A DNA stretch of 64,000 bases, taken from the NCBI GenBank assembly GCA_946965045.2, contig OX337234.1, positions 3,224,001-3,288,000 on the forward strand, written 5' to 3'. Under the pieces are notes generated by a model. It was not told the origin of the DNA. It ran no database searches and worked only from the letters and a program-made list of their open reading frames with translations. Source of the DNA: Epithemia pelagica. Taxonomy: Eukaryota > Bacillariophyta > Bacillariophyceae > Surirellales > Surirellaceae. The translations under genes and the position numbers were made by a program. Positions 39,722 through 51,188 of the stretch are shown here, one piece after another (within the stretch, counting starts at the first letter, position 1; each line of letters opens with the position of its first letter).

Positions 39722-41647
39722 ATGGAGTCTGATGAACAGGTTGTCGATGACGAAGGAGAAGAAGAGGAACTATCGGAACTACCACAAGAAGAACAAGATG
39801 AACGACCAGGCGGTCCATCGCGTCCACTGGAGCCTGCTCATCGTCAGGGGTTTCAGGAGCAACATGCGCAAGACTTTTTGCACCGTGGTCCACCTCACGA
39901 AATGGACGACATGGTTCGCTTTGTCTGGTCCAATTACAATCGGCCCAAACGAAAACTCTATCTGTTTGAACTACGACTCTGCTATCGGGCCTTGGACTAT
40001 TTACAATCGGAAATTGAAAAGCTCAAGGTGGAGGAACGACCCATCATGTTGTGGTTTCGCCGCGTCGAATTGTTTGGGGATGACATTGAACAATCCTTGC
40101 ACCAATTCTTGATGAAACGTCCCGAATTGCGAACCATTACACTCATTGGATGGACGCGGTATCTGGGAGAAGGCGCCTCGGTCATTGACGATTACATTCC
40201 CATACTCAACTGCCTCAACCTCAACCAAGAACATCAATCCGATCCACGGCACTTTCCCCATCATATTACCACTGTGGAAGTCGAACAAATGCGCTTGACG
40301 CGACCCGATATAGGCACCTTGTTGGGCGGGGCCAGTCTCAAAAAAAAGGTGAAATTGTCCCGATCGACCTTGGATGCCGGCTTTTTGTCGGGCTTTTGTG
40401 CCACACCCTGTTCGCCCCGGACCCTGAAAATGGTCCAATGCTTTGCCAATTCCAATACGACACTCCATGCCATGGCGCAAAATTCGTGGCAAGAACACAA
40501 TCAAATGTTTGAATTGGATTTGCAAAACAATCGCTTCACGTCGGTGGCCTTGGCCAGTATTGCCGATTTGCTTCGACAACAACAAGCCAGTTTACGAGCC
40601 CTTCGATTGGGGAGTAACTTTGATTTGTTTCAACAACCCGAAGCAGCCCTGCTGGATTCCTTTGTCACGGCCCTGGCGCAAATGCGACAATTGCATACCA
40701 TCCAACTGGAAGCTTGCAAAATGGACTTGCCCATGGCCACGGCCGTCATTCAAGCGGTCCGAACCACGTGTCGGACCATGAACTTGCAAGGAACCAATCT
40801 GTTTGATGATGACGATGACCACGACGACAATGAATGGTTGGCCTTGGGAGATACTACCAACAACAACAACAACAGCTGGTTGGGACCGCTGCCTCCCTCC
40901 AACCTGTCCCCGACGGCCGTCTTTTTTCGATTCTTGGCCACCAATACCTGTTGTTTGGTCGACCTGGTATTGGGAGGTTGCAATATTGGAACTTCCACGG
41001 CCGGCCTCCTCTTTGCCGCATTGGAACGGAATCGAACTCTGGAAAAGCTTGACTTGCGCGACAATCCCTTTACCATTGTCCAAGGGAGCTGGGAAACCAG
41101 TTTGCCCAAACTGGCACCGCAACTGGTACACTTGTGGTTGCCCCTCACCAACTTTGTCCTACACCCACAACAACAGTTGCAACAGCAGCAACAACAACAA
41201 CAACAACAACAACAACTTGCGGGGATGGTGGGCCCGACAAATTCCTCCACCACGCATCCGGATCCGTGGCCCATTTTTGAAAAAGCCGTGGTCCAAAATA
41301 TCCATCTCACCAACCTTCTCGAACCAGCCACGAGCCGCGCCTTGCCCGGTCCACAACGGGTCGCCTTGTCGCAATTGGCCTTGCGGAACAAGGGCATTGC
41401 TCGAGCGCAATGGGCCTTGCAGCATCCCAATACGACACGATTTTTGTGGCCTCGCATCATGGCCCAGTTATGGAGTGGATGGGAATCGGATCAAAATGCC
41501 ACGGCTGTCTATGCCTTTTTTCGACGAGCGGCCGAAGGCGAAGAATGGCGTACCTTGGCCCATGCGTCCGCCTCGGTGGCAGATGGCAAACCACCCCCCA
41601 CAACCGGGAAACGCAAACGACCCTTTGGACCCACGACGCATTCGTAA
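39722..41647 (+). CDS. LRR (RNI-like) protein, copy 1 (641 aa, 12-Gln tract)
   Basis: The start is ATG at 39722 in CCACCATGGAG; the open frame above it (to 39575) differs from copy 2. Residues 1-60 are acidic/Gln-rich. The body is built of irregular leucine-rich units of the ribonuclease-inhibitor type: FELDLQNNRFTSVALASIA, LRALRLGSNFDLF, LHTIQLEACKMDLP, LVDLVLGGCNIGTSTAG and LEKLDLRDNPFT. A polyglutamine tract of 12 at 41180-41215 interrupts the C-terminal part, and KRKRP near the end is a possible nuclear signal. Such proteins act as binding scaffolds; the partner is unknown. Compared with copy 2 it has a 7-residue Asp-rich insert after NLFDD and scattered substitutions. Most third-position changes are silent, so both copies appear functional. 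Confidence 0.85.
   Translation: MESDEQVVDDEGEEEELSELPQEEQDERPGGPSRPLEPAHRQGFQEQHAQDFLHRGPPHEMDDMVRFVWSNYNRPKRKLYLFELRLCYRALDYLQSEIEKLKVEERPIMLWFRRVELFGDDIEQSLHQFLMKRPELRTITLIGWTRYLGEGASVIDDYIPILNCLNLNQEHQSDPRHFPHHITTVEVEQMRLTRPDIGTLLGGASLKKKVKLSRSTLDAGFLSGFCATPCSPRTLKMVQCFANSNTTLHAMAQNSWQEHNQMFELDLQNNRFTSVALASIADLLRQQQASLRALRLGSNFDLFQQPEAALLDSFVTALAQMRQLHTIQLEACKMDLPMATAVIQAVRTTCRTMNLQGTNLFDDDDDHDDNEWLALGDTTNNNNNSWLGPLPPSNLSPTAVFFRFLATNTCCLVDLVLGGCNIGTSTAGLLFAALERNRTLEKLDLRDNPFTIVQGSWETSLPKLAPQLVHLWLPLTNFVLHPQQQLQQQQQQQQQQQQLAGMVGPTNSSTTHPDPWPIFEKAVVQNIHLTNLLEPATSRALPGPQRVALSQLALRNKGIARAQWALQHPNTTRFLWPRIMAQLWSGWESDQNATAVYAFFRRAAEGEEWRTLAHASASVADGKPPPTTGKRKRPFGPTTHS
41180..41215 (+). repeat. 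CAA/CAG tract (12 Gln) in LRR copy 1
   Basis: CAA-CAG-CAG followed by nine CAA codons. The same tract in copy 2 is four times longer. Confidence 0.95.
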
Positions 41648-41766
41648 AGCAGGGCGGCCACCAAGAGCAAGACACAAGACGAAACAGACCACAAGCGGAT
41701 GCATGAAAGGCTCGTCCAGAGGGGAACCGTGAACGGCAACGGATTGAAACTGTTGCTTCCACACTA

Positions 41767-42371
41767 AGGGCTGGGGATACCGATCCATGTACATCTAAGT
41801 AGGCTCAGTACATTAATCTACGTAGTACTATTTTCATGAGTGTAACAAGTGGGGCGGATGGTCTCAAATTGAAAACTTGCTGCCACGAGAAACAATGCAA
41901 ATTGGAAGCCATCGCTCGACAATGGTGGAAGCCGTCACCCCCATGGCCATAACTTCCTCAATAATAGAGCTTGACTCGACCGCTTTGACAATAAGATTAT
42001 TTACTACTAGAGTGACTATGCTTTCAATTCGGTCGAGTCAGCATTGAGAAATGAGTGAGTTAGGGCGGTCGTTCGGTTTCATCACTGCAGAAAAATGAGC
42101 GTACCTTTTCAGCCAACTTGGCAAATCTTCTGTAATTTGAGACAACAATTTCAAAGGTAAAGGCAATGGACTTACGGTGGTTGGATGTTAATGCGATGCA
42201 TGGGTGAATGCATGCGGCATCACTGGATCTCGCCGTCATCGTGGAGTGTTTTTGCATTTTTTTGGACTTCCGCCCATTTCTGGGGTGACGTGTACTATGG
42301 GATTTTATGTACTCTACGTAGCTTTTGTACTGAGCCTACTTAGATGTACATGGATCGGTATCCCCAGCCCT
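41767..42371. mobile_element. MITE-like element with 46-bp TIRs, TA-flanked
   Basis: 605 bp, beginning AGGGCTGGGGATACC and ending with its exact reverse complement. The first 46 bases (41767-41812) match the last 46 (42326-42371) perfectly, with weaker pairing continuing to CTACGTAG. TA flanks both ends (41765-41766, 42372-42373), as for Tc1/mariner-type insertion. It has no coding frame and no transposase. It lies exactly between duplication unit 1 and unit 2. Confidence 0.85.
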
Positions 42372-43438
42372 TAGTTCCCTGTTATCGTCACAATTTGCGA
42401 CAATCCGAAATCCGAACGAACCGGGGAGCGTAGAGGACTCTGTTTCATAGTTTCTACCCATAACCCAGGCAATAGAAGATATGGATTTGTTGTTATGGCC
42501 ACTGGCCAGTGAAGGAAGTCCAGTGCGGTACAGAAGTCCTCAGACGCAGTGAGCCCAAACATCTGTTTACTTGCATGGCGTGTCCGCTGTCCGCAACACA
42601 CCACACACCACCAATAATTGACTAACTCCATATCTTCCTTCGCAGACGAGTCCAGAGAAGATTGTTGCTGACAAGAGATAGCATATGACAATTTCATGAA
42701 GGCGGCATCGATCGTGAGTCTTTTTCTTTACCGAATTGTTGTGCTTGGATCGAATCCTTACACAAGTTTCTTTGTGCTCCTTTTCCAACGTTGGAGACAG
42801 ATGGACTATATAATCTCGGAAGAGCCTTAGCTTTGGCACCAACCCACTGCTACAGTGAATATGATTGATCAAAGTTGATGACCTACCTAGTGATTCTCAA
42901 AGTCGAAGCAAGACGAAGTTGTGACCACGTTAGAGGAAAAGAAGAAACTCTCGGAGTTAGTGCAACCACGCGACTCTTATTCTTGGAGATTGGAATTTGG
43001 ATTCGATCTATCTACCTAGCTACTCCTAGCTCCTTGGAGTAGGAGAAAAAGAGGAGTAGGAGGTAGGAGTATGGAATGAGGAGCTAGTGTCTAGAGTGGG
43101 ACCAAGAACAGAGAGAATACACGTGGGCATTAAACTTGTACATCAGTGGTTGGTGATTCATCTGTCGTCGGTAACCAGCGTTCAAGGCTGAAGTACGAGA
43201 TCTCTTGGAAAAATGCAGCTGTAGCTCGTTGATTAGAGTTTCTACCTTGCTTTTTTACCTAACTTCTTGTTGAGGAGTTGTGGTTGTTGCTCCTTGCCTC
43301 CTTGCCACCATCTCTACGAAAAGAGAATAGATAAGGGACTCGTCGAAAAAAGTCCCAAGACAAAAACCTATCATTCATGGTTGACATCATGAAGCCTTTA
43401 TTCAAACGATTTCTGTCCACTTGGCCTATCCATAGATC
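42372..43438. other. Unit 2 copy of the 34.23-35.35 kb spacer
   Basis: Near-identical to 34231-35349, with one deletion (the stretch at 34676-34720 is missing near 42806). No gene is supported. Confidence 0.8.
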
Positions 43439-44773
43439 TTAGTTGCCTCCAAGAAGCGAGGCCACAATTTCATCCGCTTCTTCAACAAGAGAGCTCAATT
43501 TCTCATGTTCCGATCTCAAGCGTTCATTCTCGATTTTCAATTGTGCCGAGTCAGTTTTGAGGTTGGCAATTCGATTTTGTTCACGCTCTCGCTTTTGCCG
43601 CGAGGCGATCAAGTTCGATAATCGCTTCTTGGCCTTCCTTTCTTGAAGGATTCGTTCGTGTTCAATACTTGGGATATCTTCTAGTTCCTGATTCGAATCA
43701 CGGGTGTCATGCGTGTTTGGATACAGTGATTCTCCAGCACATGTTTCTCCCTCTTGTTCCTTGGTCTCGTTCATGGTCCGAGATCGTTTCCCCGCAAGAC
43801 TACGGGACGGTGGTTCTTTCAAAAGTCTATCCTTGTACTTTTCTGCTTCCTTTAACTTTTGTTCATCCACCCAATCCTTAAAGTCTACAAATTCCCATTC
43901 CCCTCCAAACGACCGTGGAATGTTCTCCGTGGTGAACCCCAAGGGCTGCAACGCACGCACCAGAGAATCAGGTTCCGTACGTGTAAAACAATGGAATTCC
44001 GTATCAAAGTACGACTTCATGACGCTTTCAAATGCCCTCATAATCCCTGCCGAAATAAACGGTTTCTTTTTTATGGGAATCGAAACCAACACAACTTTGT
44101 GTCGAACGGGGAATATGTTTGCAACCTTGTAGGAAGTTGCACGTAGCCCAGCCCAGTCTACCTCGTGACGCCGAGGTGTTCCTGTAACAATAAAGGCATA
44201 TGCACCATCGACCTGTGAAATGTCAGAGGATGCTAAAACACTTTCAAGATAAAACCAGCCTCGCATTTTGCTTTCCAAGGAACTACTTGGTATCATTTTA
44301 CTCTTGTCAAACAAGATGCATTTATGGCCTGACTTTGTATTGGGTAACAAACTGGGGTACCCTCCATACAAATTCCGTACATCTTCGTCGGTGAGCGCTC
44401 CTGTGCCAGTCAGTGTCAAGGGCAAAAAGGCGCGATCCGGGCCAAAGAGCTTCAAGCGCTCCGTCCAATACAGACAGAGTCGTTTGGCTCCCTTATACAA
44501 ATTGTAGTCACAGTATCGGACAAATTGAAGAGGATCGGTTTCTGTTTGCACCAGTTCGGCATCTCGCTCGAAAGCTTCACAGTAGGCCTTGGTCTCTCGC
44601 TCGTCGGGCATGCATCGAATGACCGAGTCGACATGGCGACGCACACGAGCCCGTCATGCAGGCAGCTGAGAGAGATCGTACACGTGCGTCTGATGATTCG
44701 CAGCATGCATGACGATTGGCTGCTGATCAGGGAGAACGTAATAGGTTGTTCGAAAGCTTCGAGACGACGACAT
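43439..44773 (-). pseudogene. CRAL-TRIO-like/bZIP fusion, copy 3 (nonsense codon)
   Basis: The ATG is at 44773 (MSSSRSFRTTYYVLP). At 44654-44656 the Leu codon TTA of copies 1 and 2 is TGA, so the protein would end after about 39 residues. Beyond it the frame is open and complete to the stop at 43439, with both the CRAL-TRIO-like part and the full bZIP. A protein starting at a downstream Met would lack part of the first domain. The single recent stop, against otherwise preserved frames, means inactivation happened after the unit duplication. Confidence 0.75.
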
Positions 44774-44983
44774 GGTTCTGGCTGTTGCTTTTGCCTTGTT
44801 TCCGGACTTCGCGGACACATTGCGTAAAAAGTAGGGCAAAATGTGAGAGCACAGATACAGATGAGTGTGGCAGCCAGACACTCTCCGCTATGATACCCTC
44901 TCGCTGAAGTGTTTCGGATCGCTGCTTGTCATCTACCACTGAACTGTACTCCTAGATATAAATCCAAAAACTACACGCTCTAG

Positions 44984-45179
44984 TGCCTCGTCCCGGGGTG
45001 TACCCATTACGCCCCGGGAGCGCTCTTTGGGTACACCATTTCAACTAGATAGAACATGACCAATATTAGGCCTACGGCAACATGTGGATGCTCAAAGTTA
45101 ATCTTTAGGACATCCTCTAACAACATTTGATACCCCATTAGACCTATATATGACATACCTAGGTCATATGAGCGCCTCC
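44984..45179 (+). repeat. Left TIR of piggyBac-type element
   Basis: 196 bp, beginning TGCCTCGTCCCGGGG and ending GAGCGCCTCC, in inverted orientation to 51276-51471, with about twenty differences. The region 45180-45460 that follows has no gene. Confidence 0.9.
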
Positions 45180-45460
45180 ATTAGAGGCATGTGCAGCGTG
45201 CGGCACGTTTGGGCACACTTTCACCCAATGTACCCATCCCACTGGAGAGCAACCTGTGGCAATGATAGGGTGCCATGGCGCTGTCCAATCAACAAGTGGT
45301 ATGCTGTTGATGGATTGGGGATGTCACTCTCTGGTCCGGGCTCTATCACGACATGCTACAGGTCTGTCCAAGCAACGACGTGGCGGATTTCCTACTATTG
45401 GATAAATATTTGGCAATGGAAGATTTTATAAAGGAGACATGTTTAAGCTACGTTTTCACT

Positions 45461-46075
45461 CTAGTACTCAAACTTGTAGGCGATACAAGGCTCCTGCTGC
45501 GTCTCGGCAAACTCAAATGACAGATTACTGTCCACACTGATGCTGGATTTGCGATTCTTAGGTTCCCCACCAGCACTGTCGCCTTTGGAAGCAACAATTC
45601 CGCCGCAAGACGTCTCTTTGTCGCTCAATGCCTCCATGGACTGATTCTTTGGTAGATTGTTGGATACACCACTGTTTTCCTTGTTGTGGTTGCAATGCAT
45701 CGTCATCATAAGGTCGAACTTGTCAGGTGCTGCAACAATGATCTTGGGGGGTGGTTTTTCCGCAACAACCTGTTTCGTCTTGCTCTTCTGCTCCTCGATC
45801 TGTTTTCCATCGTTGCTTTTCTCTACTATCATTGCTTTCTTGGCCTTCACCTGCCGCTTGGCCCCCTTCACGTTGTTGCCAGTCACCCTTCCCTTTGTAG
45901 GTGCTTTCTTCGTTTTCGACTGCTTCGAGGAGGACGAGGACAAAAGTGATCCGGTTGGTAGGGGGTTGGACCGAAGCACAGCAGAACTGGACGATGGAAG
46001 GACGTCTCTGCTACCTTCCTTGTTTCGTTCTCGATTCCGCAAACTGATGCGGCGGCCGTTGATAATTGTCGACAT
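45461..46075 (-). CDS. PiggyBac passenger gene A, basic Ser/Lys-rich protein (204 aa)
   Basis: I chose the ATG at 46075 (MSTIINGRRISLRNRER); the frame is open to 46276, but the added part is Cys/Arg-rich without a domain. The protein is disordered and basic: SSSSKQSKTKKAPTKGRVTG, VKGAKRQVKAKKAM, KSKTKQVVAEKPPPK, then an acidic C-terminus ending YKFEY. The Lys-rich blocks suggest nucleic-acid or nuclear interaction. I know no relative. It lies inside the transposon, divergent from passenger gene B with 360 bases between their ATGs, so a shared two-way promoter is likely. Confidence 0.5.
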   Translation of the reverse strand: MSTIINGRRISLRNRERNKEGSRDVLPSSSSAVLRSNPLPTGSLLSSSSSKQSKTKKAPTKGRVTGNNVKGAKRQVKAKKAMIVEKSNDGKQIEEQKSKTKQVVAEKPPPKIIVAAPDKFDLMMTMHCNHNKENSGVSNNLPKNQSMEALSDKETSCGGIVASKGDSAGGEPKNRKSSISVDSNLSFEFAETQQEPCIAYKFEY

Positions 46076-46366
46076 GGTTCTTCGTTCTTCTTCACTTCCA
46101 TGAAAATGAATGAGACGACTATAGATGATGGGGTCGTGTTTGTTAACAAATAGGTTCCGAGTATGCGCCGGACGCTTCACTTTATTATTTAAAAAATTGG
46201 AGCGCGCTGCGCAACGGACGGCGCCAATACCTGATCCACAATCCAGTGTCTCACAAAACAGAAAACGACAACCCAAACAACAACCAGACAGCAGGAGCAG
46301 CTATAGCAAATAGCCACAGCTCCCCTTTGCAAACTCCACACTGAACATACGCCGGTACGTACAGAA

Positions 46367-47026
46367 ATGGTGTTGATTGACCTTGGATGTTGCCAGTTTC
46401 TTACATTTTCACTCGCCCTACTGTATCCAGAAAAGATGGCACAACCTGCACTGGAAGGAAGTACTAAAAGCAAGAGATTTGAGACAATGAAGTTAGCGAA
46501 CGGATTCATCGTCGTGTGTGATGGTGGTCAAGAGCTCAACGCGGTTGGCGAAACAGTTACAATGTTTGGGGAAGCCGGCGTCAATGCATACATGAACTCG
46601 GCGACAAGTAATCAAAACGCAACAACTGACGGGCGGTTGATTGTTGATCGGGGTGTTCTACTCTTGCAGCGATCCTACTTGTCTGCTATGCACCCAAACG
46701 AGCTCTCAATTCGCCTGTTCTATCGTGGAAAGATGGACGACTCCGTACCTGATCTCGTGATTCCAATCACGTACATCAAGAACGAACTTAGTGGTTCGAT
46801 CTTACGCTCCAGCACCGGAAGCATTGTCAAGACCAAGATTGTTGTGGAGACCACCCATTCTCTCAATACTGTAGCGACCATGGAGCCGATGGTCATCACT
46901 CTTAAAATGAGTGTTGTTGGAGCTTCGACGCTGTTGTCTCTCTTGAAGAAAAATCGCAATGAAGGAAGTGACACTGAGAACAAGACGCAGCACTCCATCA
47001 ATGCTATACTCAAAAAGCTGCCGTAG
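46367..47026 (+). CDS. PiggyBac passenger gene B, unknown ordered protein (up to 219 aa)
   Basis: The first ATG is at 46367 (MVLIDLGCCQFLTFSLALL); a second at 46436 (MAQPALEGSTKSKRFETM) is just as likely and gives 196 aa. The body looks like a compact beta-rich domain: GFIVVCDGGQELNAVGETV, GRLIVDRGVLLLQRSYLSAM, LVIPITYIKNELSGSIL and MVITLKMSVVGASTLLSLLKK. No catalytic motif or known domain is seen. It ends about 125 bases before the transposase stop, in convergent orientation. Its place between the TIRs and its intact frame suggest it travels with the element. It could help transposition or be captured host sequence. Confidence 0.6.
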   Translation: MVLIDLGCCQFLTFSLALLYPEKMAQPALEGSTKSKRFETMKLANGFIVVCDGGQELNAVGETVTMFGEAGVNAYMNSATSNQNATTDGRLIVDRGVLLLQRSYLSAMHPNELSIRLFYRGKMDDSVPDLVIPITYIKNELSGSILRSSTGSIVKTKIVVETTHSLNTVATMEPMVITLKMSVVGASTLLSLLKKNRNEGSDTENKTQHSINAILKKLP

Positions 47027-47149
47027 TGCTACAAATGCAGAGGATCTGTGACATGAAATCAACTATAGTAGAATTATTCTTATAACTATGGGTCTGTTTG
47101 TTTCCTAATCATATGTAATTTCCGTAGATATCATGAACAAGTTGTTGCG

Positions 47150-50100
47150 TCATTCTGCGTTTTGCTGTCGTGCCCTCTCTTTTTCCAACCGAATAATGTG
47201 CTCTTGAATGCACGGATGTTTAAATTTAGGACGGATAATGTGGGCACGGCAAATTGGGACACCGCAGCTTTCCTTCATTTCTTCGGATCCTTGCACCTTG
47301 CGCATACTCGTCTGAGACATACAGGATGGATGCCCGCAAATGGATCGCGTCTGAAACCCACAGATGACACACCGACGCCCCTTCGGCCGTTGCTTCCCAT
47401 CTGAATCGGTGGTCCTATCAGGATTGTAGATTGGCCGGTGGTCAGCGGTTGGATGCTGAGACGATGATGATCCACTCGATTGGCTGGTAGGAAGGCACCA
47501 TAACGAGAATGCTCCGCCAGCAGTTGAGACGCTCGTATCGTCTGCAGCAATGGACGAGCTGGAGCTGGTTAACGAGGACTCTGCAGGGGAAGTAACAGGG
47601 AATGGTGGGTTCATGATTCCTGCTGGTACACCTCCAGAACCAAGTTGAGCCATGAATGCATTGTGCATCATGCGAACATACTCAGCGATGCTGTCGTTGG
47701 TTCCTGTTCCATCACCTCCGCGACCCATGAAATTCGGCACAATGTTGGGACGGATGGTGGCATGCGGATCAATCTGTTTGTTGAATTTGTTGTGCGTGAG
47801 ATCCCAGGCGAGGCAATCTGCGAACTGTTCGATCCCACATGAGCCTGCAAATTGTCGTCCCAAGTGAAACTTGACTGCCGTGTGACAATCAACCACGGTG
47901 ACACCGATTATCGTTGAGACAAGCCGGAACCACGGGTTCGGCGTCTTCCAAAGCATCTCCAACCGCAGAATGCCTTGCCTGAAATGGTTGTGTACGTCGA
48001 TGATGTTTGAAACCCCAAAGTACACGGACAGGCATTTCGGACGGAGCACTCGTCGCTCCCGCACGTTTCCGTGCTCGTCGGCGAACCTGGCGATGTAGGG
48101 GTAGCCAGGTTCGGTTGTCTCCGCATTCTTGGACATCGCAAAGGTAAGCGTTTTCCGCGAATTGTATTTGTATCCAATGGCCACCAGGTCAACGTTGGTA
48201 CCTGGGGCCTTGCATTCCAATACTAGGTAGGCTCCAGATGGATACCCTTCCATCTCTTTCTGAAGTTCCTCCTGTGGAAACCAACCTGTGTTGGTTTTGA
48301 TCGCACAGATAACTTCGGGTGCATTGTTGTTTTGTCCAAGCTCTTTGTCAACCGCCACGAAGTAGGAGCGACGGTCTCGAGCTGTTGGTTGCCTTGGTTT
48401 CTGGTGCAGGCACTTCATTGCCTCAACCATTTTCACGCTACCAAACCACGAGTCTGCACAAATCAGGGACCGCATGTTGCCCTCATTCTGGGCTTGTACA
48501 CGCTCGATGATTGACTGTCCCGAAAACTGAATTCCCTCCACCAACCGAAGCGACGTACCAGCTGTGACCCCCAGGTCAGGAACAAACTTCTTGAGCTTCA
48601 TGGGAATCTGTCCTTCCTGTATTTCAAGGAAGACGAGGCAGCCTGTCTTAGTGTCCGCCGAAGCCTGTTTAGACACGTAGCCAAGAAACACCCAACAAAC
48701 AAGTAACAATCAACTGGATGAGTTCGAAGCACCAACGCAAGAACTGCAAAAGCACCAACTTACCTTCATTTCTGTACCTAGCGGTTTTGGTTTTCGCTGG
48801 ATATATGAAAGATGGGGGAGGGTGGACGATTGAGTTGTTCGCGGTTGGAACGGGCTCATGATCTCGTCTAACGTCACCGTTGACGAGGTTGCAACTGTTT
48901 GATGGCGATTTTCGTTGAAGCCATCAATTAAGGGCTGGATCTTGTTCCAAGGGTTGCCTGAGTTCTCGCCCTCAAATGCCCGGTGGACGATCTCTTTGAT
49001 GTCAAAGAACCGAGTCTTTGACATCACGTCCATTCCACCTTTGGACACATTGACGGACGGTGAGAACTTGCGATACGCAGGCGCGTCATCAAACAGTTGG
49101 ATGCCACCTTTGTGACAAGGGGAAGCTCCAATGATGATGCCCCAAAAGGCCCACCACTCGAACTCGGACACGGACCGGAGATGGCGGCTTCGCAACCTTC
49201 CCTCGTTTCGCTCATCAATCGCTTGGTTCAGTTTGTTGAGTTGTTGTCGCCAACTCCCTTTTGAGACATGATACAGACTGTTAGTCGACAAGAATCCAAA
49301 GCAATCCCCAGGACACTTAGCAATCAAACACTTACCGGGCCACAAGTGAAGGAGAAGGCGCATGAATGGGAAGTCGTACTGCTCATTGTCGATGGACAAG
49401 TTTGCAGCCGAAAAGGATTGTTGAAAATCAAATCCAATGACTCCCACGTCCTGGAATTCTTCAACCGGATTGTCAGGCTTGGTGTCGCCATCAACGATTT
49501 GCCACGTAAATGCTCGGTTGTCATGTATCAAACGGATTTGGTTCCCCCCTGAAAGTGCTTGCTCGACGTGGTTCTCGCCATCAAACTGGACATTCCACAG
49601 AGGGTTTCCATGCACACTATCCGGATGTTTCCCCACAACAACACCATAATGCCGATTGATGGTGGATCCATTGACTTTTTTGTATACCAGATCACCAATC
49701 TCAATTCCGTTTCGTTTTGGAGCTTCGAGGTGAACCTTCCAATTTTCGTCGACAAGTTGTTTCTTCCTTGCAACATATTTCTGATGCTTGACCCGGTACA
49801 CGTCTCTGCGTTCAAGCTCATGAGCGAGTGCAGCACTGTTCGGGTCAATGGCATCTTCGTCGTCCGCAAAGAAATACGGGAAATCTTCCATCCCAGTAAA
49901 GTAATCGTCCATGGACACTTCAGAGACGTCATCGTTGTCAACATGGATACCACCGGGAAGAAGCTGCGGAGGACCAGTGTTAGTGCTGTTCTGCTGCTGG
50001 TTCTCATTTTCCATTCTTGGCACGTGAATGTTTTCACTGCTGATTGATGAGGAATCCTCCATCAGCGCCTGTGCAATCTGTGCAGCTGCTTGTTGCAGAG

Positions 50101-50719
50101 GAGGAGACGTGGGTGTGCTGATTTGTTGGTTTGTTGTTTGTTGTCGGTTTGTTGTTTGTTCAGTGGCCGTTGTTTGTTCGGTTCTTGTCTCGTGCTGATT
50201 GTTTGTTGCTCGTTCGTCGACAAGCACTTCAACTTGTTCATTGCTGCCACCTTCATTCATGACCAGCACAACATCCTCTTGCTCCACGTCCGGTTGCGCT
50301 ACCGCCTGCTGTTGCTGCTGCTGTCCCTGCTCGTCACCACCACGGACCACAACTTCCACCTCCTCATTCCCATCACCACTTGCTTCTTCGACAAGCACCT
50401 GCTCTTGAGTGCTGGCGTTGTTTGCCACGGCACCTCCACCAGAAGACGAGGCAGCTGTTGAACTTGCATTAGTAGTACCACGCGCAGCATACCTTGGTCC
50501 ACCATTGTCTCCAGGAAATGCCTCGCCTTGCAGTGGCTTCCTTAGCTGGTAAGAAGTCTTTTTCATCAGCTCGCCCGTTCTCGTTCCATTGCTCCTGTTG
50601 AGCCGTTCCACTTCCCAGGACCTGCTTCCAAGGGCTCGTACAATCAATACAGGCTCCTCAGGTTTGCTGCCCTTAACAAAAGCCCTGGACCCTGGACCTA
50701 AGCGACTTAATGCAGGCAT
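47150..50719 (-). CDS. PiggyBac transposase, three exons (1130 aa)
   Basis: Exons are 49336-50719, 48764-49257 and 47150-48664. The introns, 49258-49335 (78 bp) and 48665-48763 (99 bp), have GTAAGT-type donors and AAAAG/AACAG acceptors, and both joins keep the frame: LHLWPG-SWRQQLNKLN and KPLGTEMK-ASADTKTG. The start MPALSRLGPGSRAF at 50719 is preferred; the frame is open to 51055. Residues 1-230 are Gln/Ser-rich. The DDE_Tnp_1_7 core shows Asp residues at VTLDEIM (about 590), ICADSWFGS (about 697) and IIDVHNHFRQ (about 848), plus VVDCHTAVKFH, matching the catalytic set of piggyBac. LPHLSYIQRKPKPLGTE is a family hallmark. The C-terminus is a Cys-rich zinc module (CVICG, CGHPSC, PICRAH), as piggyBac uses for end binding. 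No lesion is seen, so it may be active. Confidence 0.9.
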
Positions 50720-51188
50720 TGTTGTTGTTGTTTCTGCCACTTTGATTGTCGTAGAAGTTGGTGTTTGTCTTGCCTGTTTGTGATCTCTACCACCCCCGTC
50801 GTTATTTGTCGTCGTCGTCTTCTTCGCTGCTGCAACCAAAAAATAGAAGCTTTGTGCAATGATCATTGCACAAAGCTTGTATTGCTTGGGTGCAGCAGGC
50901 TTGGATCGCATCAAACAGTCCCGAGGGGGACTGTTCGAAAGGCGGTCATCGTCGTACAATTTTGTTGAGATCTTCAGGTGGTGCAGAAAGAACACACATG
51001 AAATTTCGTGCCGCGGGTTCCGAATTGACGCGCCGGAGCGGTGCGCAGCGCGCATCTATCTATCTATATGCCCATCCAGGACATGTTCTGGAAGTCGACC
51101 ATGGCACAAAATGGCGCAGAAAGTATGTCTAAAATATCTGGACATCCGTCCATGGTCGTAGGACTGTCATAGGACCTTCCGCAGCACT

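Larger units (their letters stand above)
34231..41766 (+). repeat. Segmental duplication, unit 1 (bZIP copy 2 to LRR copy 1)
   Basis: The unit starts at TTAGTTCCCTG and ends at CTTCCACACTA after the LRR gene. The partner is 42372-63743. The bases match across the spacer, bZIP copy 2, 36880-37850, 38938-38985 and 39651-41766. Unit 1 alone contains 37860-38937. The direction of the pair is direct (head to tail). Confidence 0.85.
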
